From: Proteus faecis
GTDB taxonomy: Bacteria; Pseudomonadota; Gammaproteobacteria; Enterobacterales; Enterobacteriaceae
Length of the DNA: 64,000 nt
Assembly: GCF_003144395.1 (NCBI RefSeq)
Contig: NZ_PENZ01000045.1
Coordinates: 187,220 to 251,219 of the forward strand
Direction of reading: 5' to 3'
Part shown: piece after piece, positions 15,012 through 24,240 of the stretch
How the letters are laid out: the number at the start of each line of letters is the position of its first letter
How positions within the stretch are numbered: position 1 is the first letter of the stretch
Notes under the pieces: model-generated
Database searches by the model: none
What the model was told of the DNA's origin: nothing
The model's input: the letters and a program-made list of their open reading frames with translations, nothing else
Program-made: the position numbers and the translations under genes

Positions 15012-16961
15012 TTACTCTCTCGCAAGAGCGTCTATTGGATTCATTTTTGCAGCATTTCTTGCTGGTAAAAAGCCAAAAATAACGCCAATAACAGTCGAGC
15101 AAATAAAAGCACTCACTAATGCAATGGGCTGAAAGACGAAATGCCAATCAGGCAACATAACACTTGCCACCATGGCAATACCAAATGAAAGGCCTATTCC
15201 CAGTAATCCACCTACTAGACAAACCAATACAGATTCTATAAGGAATTGTTGCATCACATCACTAGCTCTGGCACCAACCGCCATTCTAATACCAATTTCT
15301 CGCGTTCTTTCAGTCACTGAAACCAGCATAATATTCATTACACCAATTCCCCCCACGATTAATGAAATAACAGCCACAAAAGTGAGAAACAGTTGCATTG
15401 TTTGGGTGGTACTTTCAGCTGCCTTAATAAAGCTATCAAGGTTATAAGTGAAAATATCTTTTTTACCATGCCTAATCGTTAATAAGCGGAGAATTTGTTG
15501 TTCTGCAATGCTAGCGTCATAACCGTCAATTGCTCTTACTGTAATACTATCAAGATAACTTCGATTTAAGATGCGGCTATTTAGTGTGCTGTAAGGTACC
15601 CATACTTTGAGCGATTGACCATTGCCAAAAGATGATTTTTTCTCAGCAATGACACCAACAATCGTAGAGGGAATATTACGAATAATGATTTGCTCACCAA
15701 TAACCTCTTTTTTATTAGGAAAGAATCGCTGACGGGTATTTTCATCAATAACAACAACTTGAGCTTGTCGTTGGATCATATCAGGTGTAAATGAGCGACC
15801 TTGTGAAAATGTCATCGCATATACAGTGAAATAATCATCACTAACCCCCGCAACAGATGCAGGCGAATCTTGGTTTCCACGGCGTAATCGTGTACTAAAT
15901 TGAACTTGTGGTGTAACAGCTTGTACATAAGATTGTTGTTTTAAAGCAAAAACATCTTGTAGCGTTAATGATTGTCTATCTTCTGGTGAGTCGCTCCCGA
16001 AATCTTTCCCGGGATAGATATCAATCGTATTAGAGCCAATCGCTTTTATATCAGCCAGCACCATGCTTTTAGCTGCATCACCAATCACAATAATCGAGAC
16101 GACAGAGGCTATACCAATAATAATACCGAGCATCGTTAGCAAAGTGCGTACTTTATTCACAACCATTGCACGCCAGGCCATATCTAATGCTTGTGTAAAA
16201 CGCCCGAGTATTTGCCCTAAATAAGAAGAAACTAAAACAGTTGTTGTCTCTTTTTTAACTTTATTTACAGTTATTTGATGACAGTTATCATTAATGATTT
16301 CACCATCTTTTATTTCTATAATTCGCTCAGCTTGTGTCGCAATTAAAGGATCATGAGTTACGATAATAACCGTATGCCCTTGTTCATTTAATTGCTTAAG
16401 GATAGACATCACCTCTTTACCCGAATGGCTATCCAATGCTCCAGTGGGCTCATCAGCAAGAATGACTTCACCGCCATTCATTAATGCTCTTGCGATACTT
16501 ACACGCTGTTGCTGACCGCCAGAAAGTTGATTAGGGCGATAATCAATACGATCACCTAATCCTAAACGTGTTAATAATTCGCGAGCCCTTTCTTTTCGTT
16601 GAGTAGCATTTTTATCTGCATAAATTGCAGGAATTTCAACATTCTGTTCTGCACTTAAATGAGACATTAAATGATAGCGCTGGAAGATAAAACCAAAATG
16701 CTCGCGCCGTAATGCCGCAAGTTGATCGCCATCCATTTTCGCAACACTTTGACCACCAACTTTATATTCACCGCTACTTGGTTTATCTAAACAGCCTAAG
16801 ATATTCATTAAAGTTGATTTACCGGAGCCAGAAGCCCCAATAATCGCTACCATTTCACCAGCATTAATTGTTAATGAGATTTTATTAAGAACAACGGTTT
16901 CTTCCTCGCCATTAGTATATAGACGACTCACCTCATTGAGCTCTAATAATGCAGGCATCAT
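15012..16961 (-). CDS. macB: MacB, macrolide/enterotoxin ABC exporter with fused permease
   Basis: MacB works with the adaptor MacA and TolC in export of macrolides, heat-stable enterotoxin and possibly haem precursors. The 649-residue protein (E. coli 648) has an N-terminal ATPase with Walker A GASGSGKST, signature LSGGQQQR and Walker B VILADEPTGALD. A membrane helix near residue 275 follows (TLLTMLGIIIGIASVVSIIV), then a periplasmic domain and three C-terminal helices. Its ATG overlaps the macA stop (ATGA, 16958-16961), so the two are translationally coupled. Confidence 0.96.
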   Translation of the reverse strand: MMPALLELNEVSRLYTNGEEETVVLNKISLTINAGEMVAIIGASGSGKSTLMNILGCLDKPSSGEYKVGGQSVAKMDGDQLAALRREHFGFIFQRYHLMSHLSAEQNVEIPAIYADKNATQRKERARELLTRLGLGDRIDYRPNQLSGGQQQRVSIARALMNGGEVILADEPTGALDSHSGKEVMSILKQLNEQGHTVIIVTHDPLIATQAERIIEIKDGEIINDNCHQITVNKVKKETTTVLVSSYLGQILGRFTQALDMAWRAMVVNKVRTLLTMLGIIIGIASVVSIIVIGDAAKSMVLADIKAIGSNTIDIYPGKDFGSDSPEDRQSLTLQDVFALKQQSYVQAVTPQVQFSTRLRRGNQDSPASVAGVSDDYFTVYAMTFSQGRSFTPDMIQRQAQVVVIDENTRQRFFPNKKEVIGEQIIIRNIPSTIVGVIAEKKSSFGNGQSLKVWVPYSTLNSRILNRSYLDSITVRAIDGYDASIAEQQILRLLTIRHGKKDIFTYNLDSFIKAAESTTQTMQLFLTFVAVISLIVGGIGVMNIMLVSVTERTREIGIRMAVGARASDVMQQFLIESVLVCLVGGLLGIGLSFGIAMVASVMLPDWHFVFQPIALVSAFICSTVIGVIFGFLPARNAAKMNPIDALARE

Positions 16962-18067
16962 GCTTCTCCTGATGTTTCACCTAGAATAACCTGATCGTTT
17001 TCTTTCAATCCGCTAAGAACTTCGGCATAAACATCAGTGCGCATACCTATTTTGACTGTACGTTTTTCTGGCTGACCATTAACCAATACATCTACATAAT
17101 ATTCATTAATACCTGCATTATCACCTAATACAGAAAGCGGAACGAGAAGCACATTTTTCTTATTTTCGATAAGAATTTTAACCTGAGCGGTCATTTGCAA
17201 ACGTAATAAATGCTGTTCATTAGGGACTTCAAAACGAGCATAGTAGAAAATAGCATCATTAATTTTTTCAGGGGTCGGCAAAATATCTTTTAATTTACCG
17301 CTAAAGGCTTTATCTGGTGCACCTAACACTGTAAAAGAAGCACTAAGATCAGGTTTTAAATAGATAACATCGGCTTCAGAGACTTCCGCTTTTACCAACA
17401 TCGTATCTAAATCGGCTAAAGTTAAAATAGTCGGTGCCTCTTGTGCTGCAATTACGGTTTGACCTTCAAGCGTTTTAATAAACGTCACGACTCCATCCAT
17501 AGGAGCTGTTATTCGTGTATATTGCAGATTCGTTTTTGCTGTATCTAACGTAGCTTGGTTCTTTTTAATTTGAGCTTGATAAGTGATGATCCGTGCTTTT
17601 TTTACTTCAACATCGGTTTTAGTGCGATCAAGTTCATCTTGCGCAATAGCATGAGTACCAATAAGCTTTAATTGTCGCTGATAAGTTAATTGTGCTAAAC
17701 GCAATTCAGCCTGTGCTTGCTGAAGATTGGCTTTAAGCTCATTATCTGTTTCTTGAGATTCAGTGACGTCATTTTGCGCTTTTTTAGGATCGATAATCGC
17801 GAGCAAATCCCCTTTTTTAACCACATCCCCCTCTTTTACTAAAAGCGACTGTAACTGACCACTGACTTGTGCCCCCACATCAACTTTACGTACAGCATCA
17901 AGCTTACCTGTTGCGGTCACTTCTTTTGACAAATCACCTCGTGTGATCTGTTGCGTTTGATATATCGGTGCCTTCTCTTTTGGCCAAAAAAAGTATGTCG
18001 CAATTGCTGCAAAAATTAAAATAAGGGTGAGTATTCTCCCTCGCTTTTTTAAAGATAAAAAAGCCAT
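16958..18067 (-). CDS. macA: MacA, periplasmic adaptor of the MacAB-TolC exporter
   Basis: MacA is a membrane-fusion protein linking MacB to TolC. The 369-residue product has an N-terminal membrane anchor (RILTLILIFAAIATYFFW), a biotinyl-lipoyl half (VDVGAQVSGQLQSLLVKEGD), a coiled-coil hairpin rich in Q, A and L (about residues 105-185), the second lipoyl half (APMDGVVTFIKTLEGQTV) and beta-barrel domains. It is the first gene of macAB. A perfect 13-bp inverted repeat lies 46-76 nt upstream of its start. Confidence 0.95.
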   Translation of the reverse strand: MAFLSLKKRGRILTLILIFAAIATYFFWPKEKAPIYQTQQITRGDLSKEVTATGKLDAVRKVDVGAQVSGQLQSLLVKEGDVVKKGDLLAIIDPKKAQNDVTESQETDNELKANLQQAQAELRLAQLTYQRQLKLIGTHAIAQDELDRTKTDVEVKKARIITYQAQIKKNQATLDTAKTNLQYTRITAPMDGVVTFIKTLEGQTVIAAQEAPTILTLADLDTMLVKAEVSEADVIYLKPDLSASFTVLGAPDKAFSGKLKDILPTPEKINDAIFYYARFEVPNEQHLLRLQMTAQVKILIENKKNVLLVPLSVLGDNAGINEYYVDVLVNGQPEKRTVKIGMRTDVYAEVLSGLKENDQVILGETSGEA

Positions 18068-18112
18068 GCTTTTTCCTTTTTAAACATAAAGATATAATAA
18101 ACCATACAACGC

Positions 18113-18143
18113 TTTAGCTATGAGAGTTATTCTCATAGCTAAA
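18113..18143. promoter_or_regulatory. Perfect 13-bp inverted repeat upstream of macA
   Basis: The arms TTTAGCTATGAGA and TCTCATAGCTAAA are separated by 5 nt. The element lies in the 134-bp gap between ybjD and macA (both minus strand), 46-76 nt before the macA ATG. No T-run follows on the minus strand, so it does not look like a normal ybjD terminator. A regulator operator or a leader hairpin for macAB is the likelier reading; the core TGAGAGTTATTCTCA partly resembles a Fur box. Confidence 0.55.
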
Positions 18144-18201
18144 TAAAATAAGTGTAAATCTCGTTAATTTATCTTACTGACACAAGTGTAACGAATTCAA
18201 A

Positions 18202-19878
18202 CTAATTCGCCTTGCCTCTAGCAAGCCATGCAACACGAGAGAACATACTTTTCAGTATGGAAGGGATGGAATCTATACCACGTTGAGCCGCATTATTAGC
18301 CACCGTTAGTGCAAGGTCTGGCTTGGATGAACGTTGAATAGCTTTAATGATCACGCGTCGAGTCGGCCATTTTTCATTATCTGGCACACCGGCTACATCA
18401 TGATATACATTACGAAAGCCTTCTTTGTATAAGAAGTGTTCCATATCTAATGCCGGAAGCTTCGTTAATCTATCGCGCTCTGCATCATTGCTTTTTAACG
18501 CAAAATCTTTAACGGTAGCAGCATATTTCTTACCCGCTTCATCACCATCTACTAAAGTATGCCATTCTATCCCCATATAGGTTGCATACTTTAATAATGG
18601 CTTAAGTCCACATTGCGCAAATTCAATGACTTTTATACCTTCTGCTTCAAAGAAATAATTACATTGCCTTGCCAATTCGTTCATTAACCAAATCTCTGTT
18701 TCACCTTCAACTAATAACCAACAACGCGCAAATAATGCCGAGGGTCGGTTATAACGAATATGAAAGGAGATACGTCGCTCTTCATCAGAATGTAGTTGCT
18801 GCTCCCCAACACGATAAGCAGCAACTTTATCGGTATCACGTACTAAACGGCACACACTCTCTAATGGAGCGAGTGACAGTAATTCACCTGAGTTTGTCGT
18901 TGTGATCCGTTGTAATGAGAAAAGATTGAGTAATCCCCAAGCCACCGAAAGCATAATAGGATGTAAACGCGTTTCTGGATTTTCAACGATGACAATAGGT
19001 CTTGCATAAGGATCTAACGCGGCACTACCACGAGACTGTAAGATAGAAGAGAACATCCCCAAGATAATTAATCGAATACTTCTTTGATTAGGTTTTGCCA
19101 ACACTTTATTGATATTTTCTAAAGCGTGCCAACCACGCACGTGAGGCTCGTTAACTTTGCGATGACGAGGGCGAGATTTAAACAACAACGAACCGTGATC
19201 TGCAAAATAGTGCCCTAATAGTTGTTGCATTGCATCAAGGCCTTCACGTAAATCATCATCTGACAACTCATCAGGATTTTTGACTAACGCTTTGGTTAAC
19301 TCACTCATTTTATTATTAAACGCTTCTCGATGAGGATTATTATGGGGATCGATAACGTCAGAAGCAAGATCACGCACAAAACGTGCATCTTGTAAGCGAA
19401 GAACAGGATAGAGCCTAACTATCTCTGCAATAATTTCTTGAGTTTGTCCATTAGGTAAGCGAATTTGCTTTCCTTCTTTATCAAGAAAATAGCGGAATGT
19501 TTTTACATTCTTTTGTTCATCTAATTCAGCACTGATACGGTAATAGATATGTTTTAGTTCATCACCATTTTCAACCCATACAGGCGCTAATTTATGAAAA
19601 CGATAAGAGCGATGACGTCCAGGGCGAGATTCGGTAAAGGTTAAAATAATTTGTAGACTTTTTTTGCCATTTTCTTCTGGCTCATTCGGCAAACGATGGA
19701 AATCCTCGGGTGTAAATGCATATTGATAGGTTTCAATTCCCAAACTGAGTGTTAACGCATCAAGTAATGAGCTTTTACCCCACGCATTTTCACCCACTAA
19801 GACTGTATTCATATCAAGAGGTAATGAAAGACGATTAAGTCCACGGAATCCAACTATTTCCACTCTTTCTAAATACAT
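18202..19878 (-). CDS. ybjD: YbjD-like OLD-family ATPase with Toprim nuclease domain
   Basis: The 558-residue protein matches E. coli YbjD (552) along its length. The N-terminal ABC-type ATPase has Walker A GENAWGKSS near residue 29; the later ATPase motifs lie in the IVIVENPETRLHP segment near residues 275-290. The C-terminal Toprim domain has WLLVEGETEIW and LVDGDEAGKKYA, the acidic residues expected for metal binding. OLD-family proteins are ATP-regulated nucleases; the physiological role of YbjD is not established. No UvrD-type helicase or reverse transcriptase lies beside it, so it is not a Gabija- or retron-type locus. Confidence 0.9.
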   Translation of the reverse strand: MYLERVEIVGFRGLNRLSLPLDMNTVLVGENAWGKSSLLDALTLSLGIETYQYAFTPEDFHRLPNEPEENGKKSLQIILTFTESRPGRHRSYRFHKLAPVWVENGDELKHIYYRISAELDEQKNVKTFRYFLDKEGKQIRLPNGQTQEIIAEIVRLYPVLRLQDARFVRDLASDVIDPHNNPHREAFNNKMSELTKALVKNPDELSDDDLREGLDAMQQLLGHYFADHGSLLFKSRPRHRKVNEPHVRGWHALENINKVLAKPNQRSIRLIILGMFSSILQSRGSAALDPYARPIVIVENPETRLHPIMLSVAWGLLNLFSLQRITTTNSGELLSLAPLESVCRLVRDTDKVAAYRVGEQQLHSDEERRISFHIRYNRPSALFARCWLLVEGETEIWLMNELARQCNYFFEAEGIKVIEFAQCGLKPLLKYATYMGIEWHTLVDGDEAGKKYAATVKDFALKSNDAERDRLTKLPALDMEHFLYKEGFRNVYHDVAGVPDNEKWPTRRVIIKAIQRSSKPDLALTVANNAAQRGIDSIPSILKSMFSRVAWLARGKAN

Positions 19879-20220
19879 AAATTCCCTCGTTAGTTACGAC
19901 TAAGCTATGGTTTTATTTTATTCTTCCTATCTTTATTTTATGCTTAATCAGCTAATAATTTCACTTAATGGATGTTTTCATTAAATCACAGTTCAAGATA
20001 GCCGTAATAAAATTTACTCAACTATTCGATATATACCCATTTCGTTCACTTTTCAATCAATTAAAGCCTCTTACATCTAAACGTGATAGGCTCGTTACCC
20101 CTAATAAATATTTTAGACTTATCTTAATTTCTGTATCCACAACATCATAAGTAAATGTTATAATCCGATTTACATTATTAGTTTACTTTATAATTTGAGC
20201 ACACTCAGTAAGGAATAGAA
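19879..20220. promoter_or_regulatory. Divergent ybjD-lysO intergenic region (342 bp)
   Basis: AT-rich, with no credible gene; a short open frame at 19968-20150 lacks a ribosome site. Near the lysO start there are two TATAAT matches (around 20160 and 20190) and a TTTACA box around 20170, so a lysO promoter probably lies within 20140-20200. Exact elements are uncertain. Confidence 0.4.
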
Positions 20221-21123
20221 ATGCTATCAGGGTTATTGATTATCCTACTTCCGCTTTTTGTAGGATATTTGATTAAGTTAAACAATCGCCCATTACTTCA
20301 TCTGGCAAACCGCCTGCTTAGCGCGATGGTTTACGTTATCCTATTTCTAATGGGCGTTAGTTTAGCCATGCTAGATAATATTGGTGAAAACTTAGTTTCT
20401 ATTCTTTCTTATGCCAGTGTTTTCTTTTTATGTACCTTTGGCGCCAATTTACTATTTTTATGGCTACTGGATAAGAAAGATCCTTGGCACGTCCCTGCTC
20501 ATAAGCAGTCCAAGCCCCCTTCACGCATAAAAATGGTACTTGAATCACTGCAATTATGTGGCGTTGTTGTCGTGGGCTTCTTTGTCGGTTTAACCGGTTG
20601 GTCAATTTTCCATTATGCTTCTCATGCCAGCCAAGGTGCGCTTATCTTCTTACTTTGGTTAGTCGGATTACAATTACGTAATAGCGGAATGAGCCCAAAG
20701 CAAATTCTTATCAACCGTCGTGGAACAACCGTTGCCGTCGTTATGGGCATTAGCGCACTTGCTGGTGGTGCCTTAGCCGCTTACTTACTGGGGTTACCGA
20801 TGAAAATGGGATTAGCTATTGCATCTGGTTATGGTTGGTATTCATTATCGGGTATTGTACTAACTGATGCATTTGGCCCCGTTATTGGTAGCACCGCCTT
20901 TTTCAATGATTTAATGCGTGAATTAGCAGCAATCATGCTTATTCCGATTATAGTTAACCGTTACAGAAATACGGCATTAGGAATTTGTGGCTCAACATCT
21001 ATGGACTTTACTTTACCTGTTTTACAAAGAAGTGGCGGTGTTGCCATCGTTCCTGCGGCTATTGTGCATGGATTTGTTTTAAGTTTAATCACACCAATCT
21101 TGATGGCGTTCTTTACTTCATAG
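20221..21123 (+). CDS. lysO: LysO, lysine exporter
   Basis: LysO (YbjE, DUF340) exports L-lysine and toxic analogues from the cytosol. The 300-residue product (E. coli LysO 299) is almost entirely membrane helices, starting MLSGLLIILLPLFVGYLIKL. Conserved family segments visible include GYGWYSLSGIVLTDAFGP and TSMDFTLPVLQRSGG. A GGAAT-type ribosome site precedes the ATG. ybjT follows after 52 nt. Confidence 0.93.
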   Translation: MLSGLLIILLPLFVGYLIKLNNRPLLHLANRLLSAMVYVILFLMGVSLAMLDNIGENLVSILSYASVFFLCTFGANLLFLWLLDKKDPWHVPAHKQSKPPSRIKMVLESLQLCGVVVVGFFVGLTGWSIFHYASHASQGALIFLLWLVGLQLRNSGMSPKQILINRRGTTVAVVMGISALAGGALAAYLLGLPMKMGLAIASGYGWYSLSGIVLTDAFGPVIGSTAFFNDLMRELAAIMLIPIIVNRYRNTALGICGSTSMDFTLPVLQRSGGVAIVPAAIVHGFVLSLITPILMAFFTS

Positions 21124-21175
21124 AAAAATCAGTAACAATAGAACCATAACGTTCTCTTTTTACAATGGATTAACC

Positions 21176-22633
21176 ATGAATCAACAGCGTGTATTAGTAC
21201 TTGGTGCAAGTGGGCACATTGGTCAAAATCTTATTCCTGCTTTGATAGAGCAAGGTCATCAGGTCACTGCTGGTGCCCGTCGAGTAGACTGGATGATGTC
21301 TCAAGGTTGGGAAAATACACGCTGTATCTTTGTCGATTTATATGATCCTGAAACCTTAACCAAAGTCATGCATGATACTGATATTGTTTATTACCTTGTT
21401 CATAGCATGAGCGATGCACATAATTTAATTGAGCAAGAGCGTAAAGCGGCAATCAATGTTGTGGAAGCATTAGAAGGCAGTAATGTTAAACAAATTATCT
21501 TCTTAAGTGCGTTACAACATAAAGACCAACAATATTCACCTCATCTTATTGCCCGAAAACTAACAGGAGAAGTGTTAAGAACCAGCACTATTCCCGTGAC
21601 CGAAATTCGCACCTCAATGATTGTCGGGCCAGGCTCTGCTGCCTTTGAGATTATGCGTGATATGGTTTACAACCTTCCTATTCTTACACCACCACGTTGG
21701 GTTCGCTCTAAATCTTCCCCTATTGCACTCAAAAATTTAATTCACTATTTAACTGAAATAATTCATCACCCCACTCATCAACACCGTATTTTTGATGCCG
21801 GTGGTCCTGAATATATTAGCTATCAAACCCTTTTTGAGCGCTTTATTAAAATCTCAGGTAAAAAACGCGTATTAATCCCGCTACCGATGCCCGGCAGTCT
21901 TATTTCTGCCGGCTTTATCAGTATGATCACATCGGTGCCAACCTCTATTGCTAAAGAGCTGATCCAAGGGCTTAAATACGATCTCCCAGCCAATGATGAA
22001 CCATTACGTAAACTTATTCCTCAAACCCTAATTAAATTTGATGATGCAGTAAAAGAAACACTGGCTGATGAAGCCGCCGCTTTAGATAACCAAGATTGGG
22101 GTTACTCTTCTGCAGTTCGTAGTCGTTGGAAACCAGGCTATGGTTATTACCCTAAAAATGCAGGTTACACAGTATCCACCCCGGCAAGTGCAACATCACT
22201 TTGGCATACAGTGCAACAAATCGGCGGAGAACAAGGCTATTTTTATGGTAATACGTTATGGAAAATACGCGCCATTATGGATGATATCGCAGGAAATAAG
22301 GTCACTTACGGACGCCCTTCTAGAGAAACATTAGAACTTGGCGATATGATTGATGGTTGGCGTGTGATCAAACTTGAGCCTGAAAAACAGCTCACACTGT
22401 TATTTGGAATGAAAGCACCCGGTTTAGGTAGACTCTCTTTCACGATCCACGACAGTGGTAATCTTCGCTCAATAGATGTTCGTGCTTGGTGGCACCCAGC
22501 AGGATTTAGTGGATTGCTTTATTGGTTTGCCATGATGCCTGCGCATTTATTTATTTTCAAAGGTATGGCTAAAACAATAAGTATTAACGCTTACGAACTG
22601 GATAAAAATTCATCTAACGATGAGAAAAAATAG
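21176..22633 (+). CDS. ybjT: YbjT-like NAD(P)-binding oxidoreductase-type protein with DUF2867
   Basis: The 485-residue protein aligns with E. coli YbjT (476). An N-terminal atypical short-chain-dehydrogenase Rossmann domain carries GASGHIGQNL (residues 10-19). A C-terminal DUF2867 domain follows (about 330-475; WKIRAIMDDIAGN, LTLLFGMKAPGLGRL, WWHPAGFSGLLYWFAMMP). The enzymatic role is unknown in E. coli. A hydrophobic patch near the C-terminus may contact the membrane. It lies between lysO and the art operon, all on the plus strand. Confidence 0.9.
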   Translation: MNQQRVLVLGASGHIGQNLIPALIEQGHQVTAGARRVDWMMSQGWENTRCIFVDLYDPETLTKVMHDTDIVYYLVHSMSDAHNLIEQERKAAINVVEALEGSNVKQIIFLSALQHKDQQYSPHLIARKLTGEVLRTSTIPVTEIRTSMIVGPGSAAFEIMRDMVYNLPILTPPRWVRSKSSPIALKNLIHYLTEIIHHPTHQHRIFDAGGPEYISYQTLFERFIKISGKKRVLIPLPMPGSLISAGFISMITSVPTSIAKELIQGLKYDLPANDEPLRKLIPQTLIKFDDAVKETLADEAAALDNQDWGYSSAVRSRWKPGYGYYPKNAGYTVSTPASATSLWHTVQQIGGEQGYFYGNTLWKIRAIMDDIAGNKVTYGRPSRETLELGDMIDGWRVIKLEPEKQLTLLFGMKAPGLGRLSFTIHDSGNLRSIDVRAWWHPAGFSGLLYWFAMMPAHLFIFKGMAKTISINAYELDKNSSNDEKK

Positions 22634-22662
22634 CTAAATTACCCATTTTTATATAAAGAAAC

Positions 22663-22700
22663 CACTTTATTATGCAGTTTTAGTTGCATAATTATTCTTA
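22663..22700 (+). promoter_or_regulatory. Putative ARG boxes (ArgR operator) upstream of artP
   Basis: The sequence TGCATAATTATTCT (22685-22698) matches the ArgR half-site pattern TGAAT-WWWW-ATTCA at most positions. A second, weaker match ends TTATGCA at 22676, about one box-plus-spacer upstream. ArgR control of artPIQM is known in E. coli. The site lies about 45-80 nt before artP, a position where it would overlap a promoter. Confidence 0.4.
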
Positions 22701-22745
22701 CCGTTTTATTATTTGAAACAGTTGATGACTATTCAAAAAAAACGC

Positions 22746-23474
22746 ATGAGTATTCAATTAAAAAACATAAATTGTTTCTACGGTTCGCACCAAGCACTCT
22801 ATGACATTAATCTAGAATGCTCTGCCGGTGAAACAATGGTTCTATTAGGACCAAGTGGTGCGGGTAAGAGCTCACTAATGAGAGTTCTCAATTTATTAGA
22901 AATGCCACGTTCAGGCGAATTAGAAATTGCTGGTCTGCATTTTGACTTTAGCCAACAGCCTAACGCAAAGGCAATTCGCTTATTACGTCAAAATGTGGGT
23001 ATGGTATTTCAACAATACAATTTATGGCCACATTTAACGGTTCTTGATAACTTAATTGAAGCACCTTGTCGTGTATTAGGTTTATCAAAACCGCAAGCCA
23101 AAGAAAAAGCGATGAAATTACTTGAGCGTTTGCGTTTAAGTGATTATGCAGGACGTTTTCCTCTACATTTATCTGGAGGACAACAACAGCGTGTTGCTAT
23201 TGCAAGGGCATTAATGATGGAGCCTCAAGTTCTCTTATTTGATGAACCAACGGCAGCATTAGATCCTGAAATTACAGCTCAAGTTGTTGATATCATTAAA
23301 GAGCTTTCTGAAACGGGTATTACACAAGTTATTGTGACCCACGAAGTTGAAATTGCACGCAAAGCCGCGAGCAAAGTTGTATATATGGAAAACGGCCGTA
23401 TTATAGAGCAAGGTGATAACTATCGTTTCACTGCTCCACAAACGGAAGCTTTTGCTAATTACTTGTCACACTAA
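22746..23474 (+). CDS. artP: ArtP, ATPase of the arginine ABC importer
   Basis: ArtP powers uptake of arginine through ArtQM. From the ATG at 22746 the product is 242 residues (E. coli 242) and begins [13 protein letters not shown] like the E. coli protein. Walker [10 protein letters not shown], the Q-loop [10 protein letters not shown], signature LSGGQQQR and Walker [13 protein letters not shown] are all present. An in-frame ATG at 22725 ([11 protein letters not shown]) and a TTG at 22713 are possible alternatives, and no strong ribosome site decides between them. First gene of artPIQM. Confidence 0.95.
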   Translation: MSIQLKNINCFYGSHQALYDINLECSAGETMVLLGPSGAGKSSLMRVLNLLEMPRSGELEIAGLHFDFSQQPNAKAIRLLRQNVGMVFQQYNLWPHLTVLDNLIEAPCRVLGLSKPQAKEKAMKLLERLRLSDYAGRFPLHLSGGQQQRVAIARALMMEPQVLLFDEPTAALDPEITAQVVDIIKELSETGITQVIVTHEVEIARKAASKVVYMENGRIIEQGDNYRFTAPQTEAFANYLSH

Positions 23475-23488
23475 ATCAGGATCAGACA

Positions 23489-24223
23489 ATGAAAAAAATA
23501 TTATTTGCAGCACTTCTGACCAGTATTACACTTTCTGCAACTGCGGCTGAGAAAGAGACAATTCGTTTTGCAACTGAAGCAACGTATCCTCCATTTGAAA
23601 TGATTGATGCGAATAATCAAATTGTGGGATTTGATGTTGATTTAGCCAACGCAATGTGTGCAAAGATTAATGCTGACTGTACCTTTACCAATCAGTCATT
23701 TGATAGTTTAATTCCGAGTCTGAAATTCCGTCGTTTTGAAGCGTTAATGGCTGGTATTGATATTACGCCAGAGCGTCAAAAACAAGTTGATTTCACTGAT
23801 TCTTACTATGATAACTCTGCAGTATTTATCACCGTAAAAGGTAAAATCTCTGATGTTGCAAGCTTAAAAGGCAAACAAATTGGTGTGCAGAATGGGACAA
23901 CCCATCAGAAATTCATCAATGAACAACACAAAGAGATGAAAACTGTGCCTTATGACAGTTATCAAAATGCAGTATTAGATCTTAAAAATGGCCGTATCGA
24001 AGCTATCTTTGGTGATACTGCTGTTGTTAATGAATGGCTGAAAAAGAATCCTGAATTAGGTATTGTAGGCGACAAAGTTGCAGATCCTAACTACTTTGGT
24101 ACAGGCCTTGCGATCGCAGTAAGAAAAGGTAATGCTGATTTACAAGATAAATTAAACAAAGCATTAGCTGAAGTAAAAGCTGATGGCACCTATGATGTCA
24201 TTTATAAAAAATGGTTTGAATAA
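23489..24223 (+). CDS. artI: ArtI-type periplasmic arginine-binding protein
   Basis: Periplasmic solute-binding protein of the Art importer. The 244-residue product has a signal peptide (MKKILFAALLTSITLSATA, cleavage after ATAA) and the polar-amino-acid-binding fold (FATEATYPPFEMID, GFDVDLANAMC, GVQNGTTHQKFI, GDTAVVNEWL). It matches E. coli ArtI better than ArtJ in the FATEATYPPFE and NNQIVGFDVDLA segments. Only one binding protein is present; the separate artJ that follows the operon in E. coli is not seen here. Confidence 0.93.
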   Translation: MKKILFAALLTSITLSATAAEKETIRFATEATYPPFEMIDANNQIVGFDVDLANAMCAKINADCTFTNQSFDSLIPSLKFRRFEALMAGIDITPERQKQVDFTDSYYDNSAVFITVKGKISDVASLKGKQIGVQNGTTHQKFINEQHKEMKTVPYDSYQNAVLDLKNGRIEAIFGDTAVVNEWLKKNPELGIVGDKVADPNYFGTGLAIAVRKGNADLQDKLNKALAEVKADGTYDVIYKKWFE

Positions 24224-24240
24224 CAATAATAGCTTAATAA

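Noticed and set aside
18202-19878. Gabija- or retron-like defence locus around the OLD-family nuclease
   Set aside because: Neighbours are macA and lysO, both core genes. No UvrD-type helicase, reverse transcriptase or other partner is present, and the protein is the full-length YbjD orthologue.
19968-20150. 60-codon open frame between ybjD and lysO
   Set aside because: No ribosome site and no recognisable family; lies in promoter-type AT-rich DNA.
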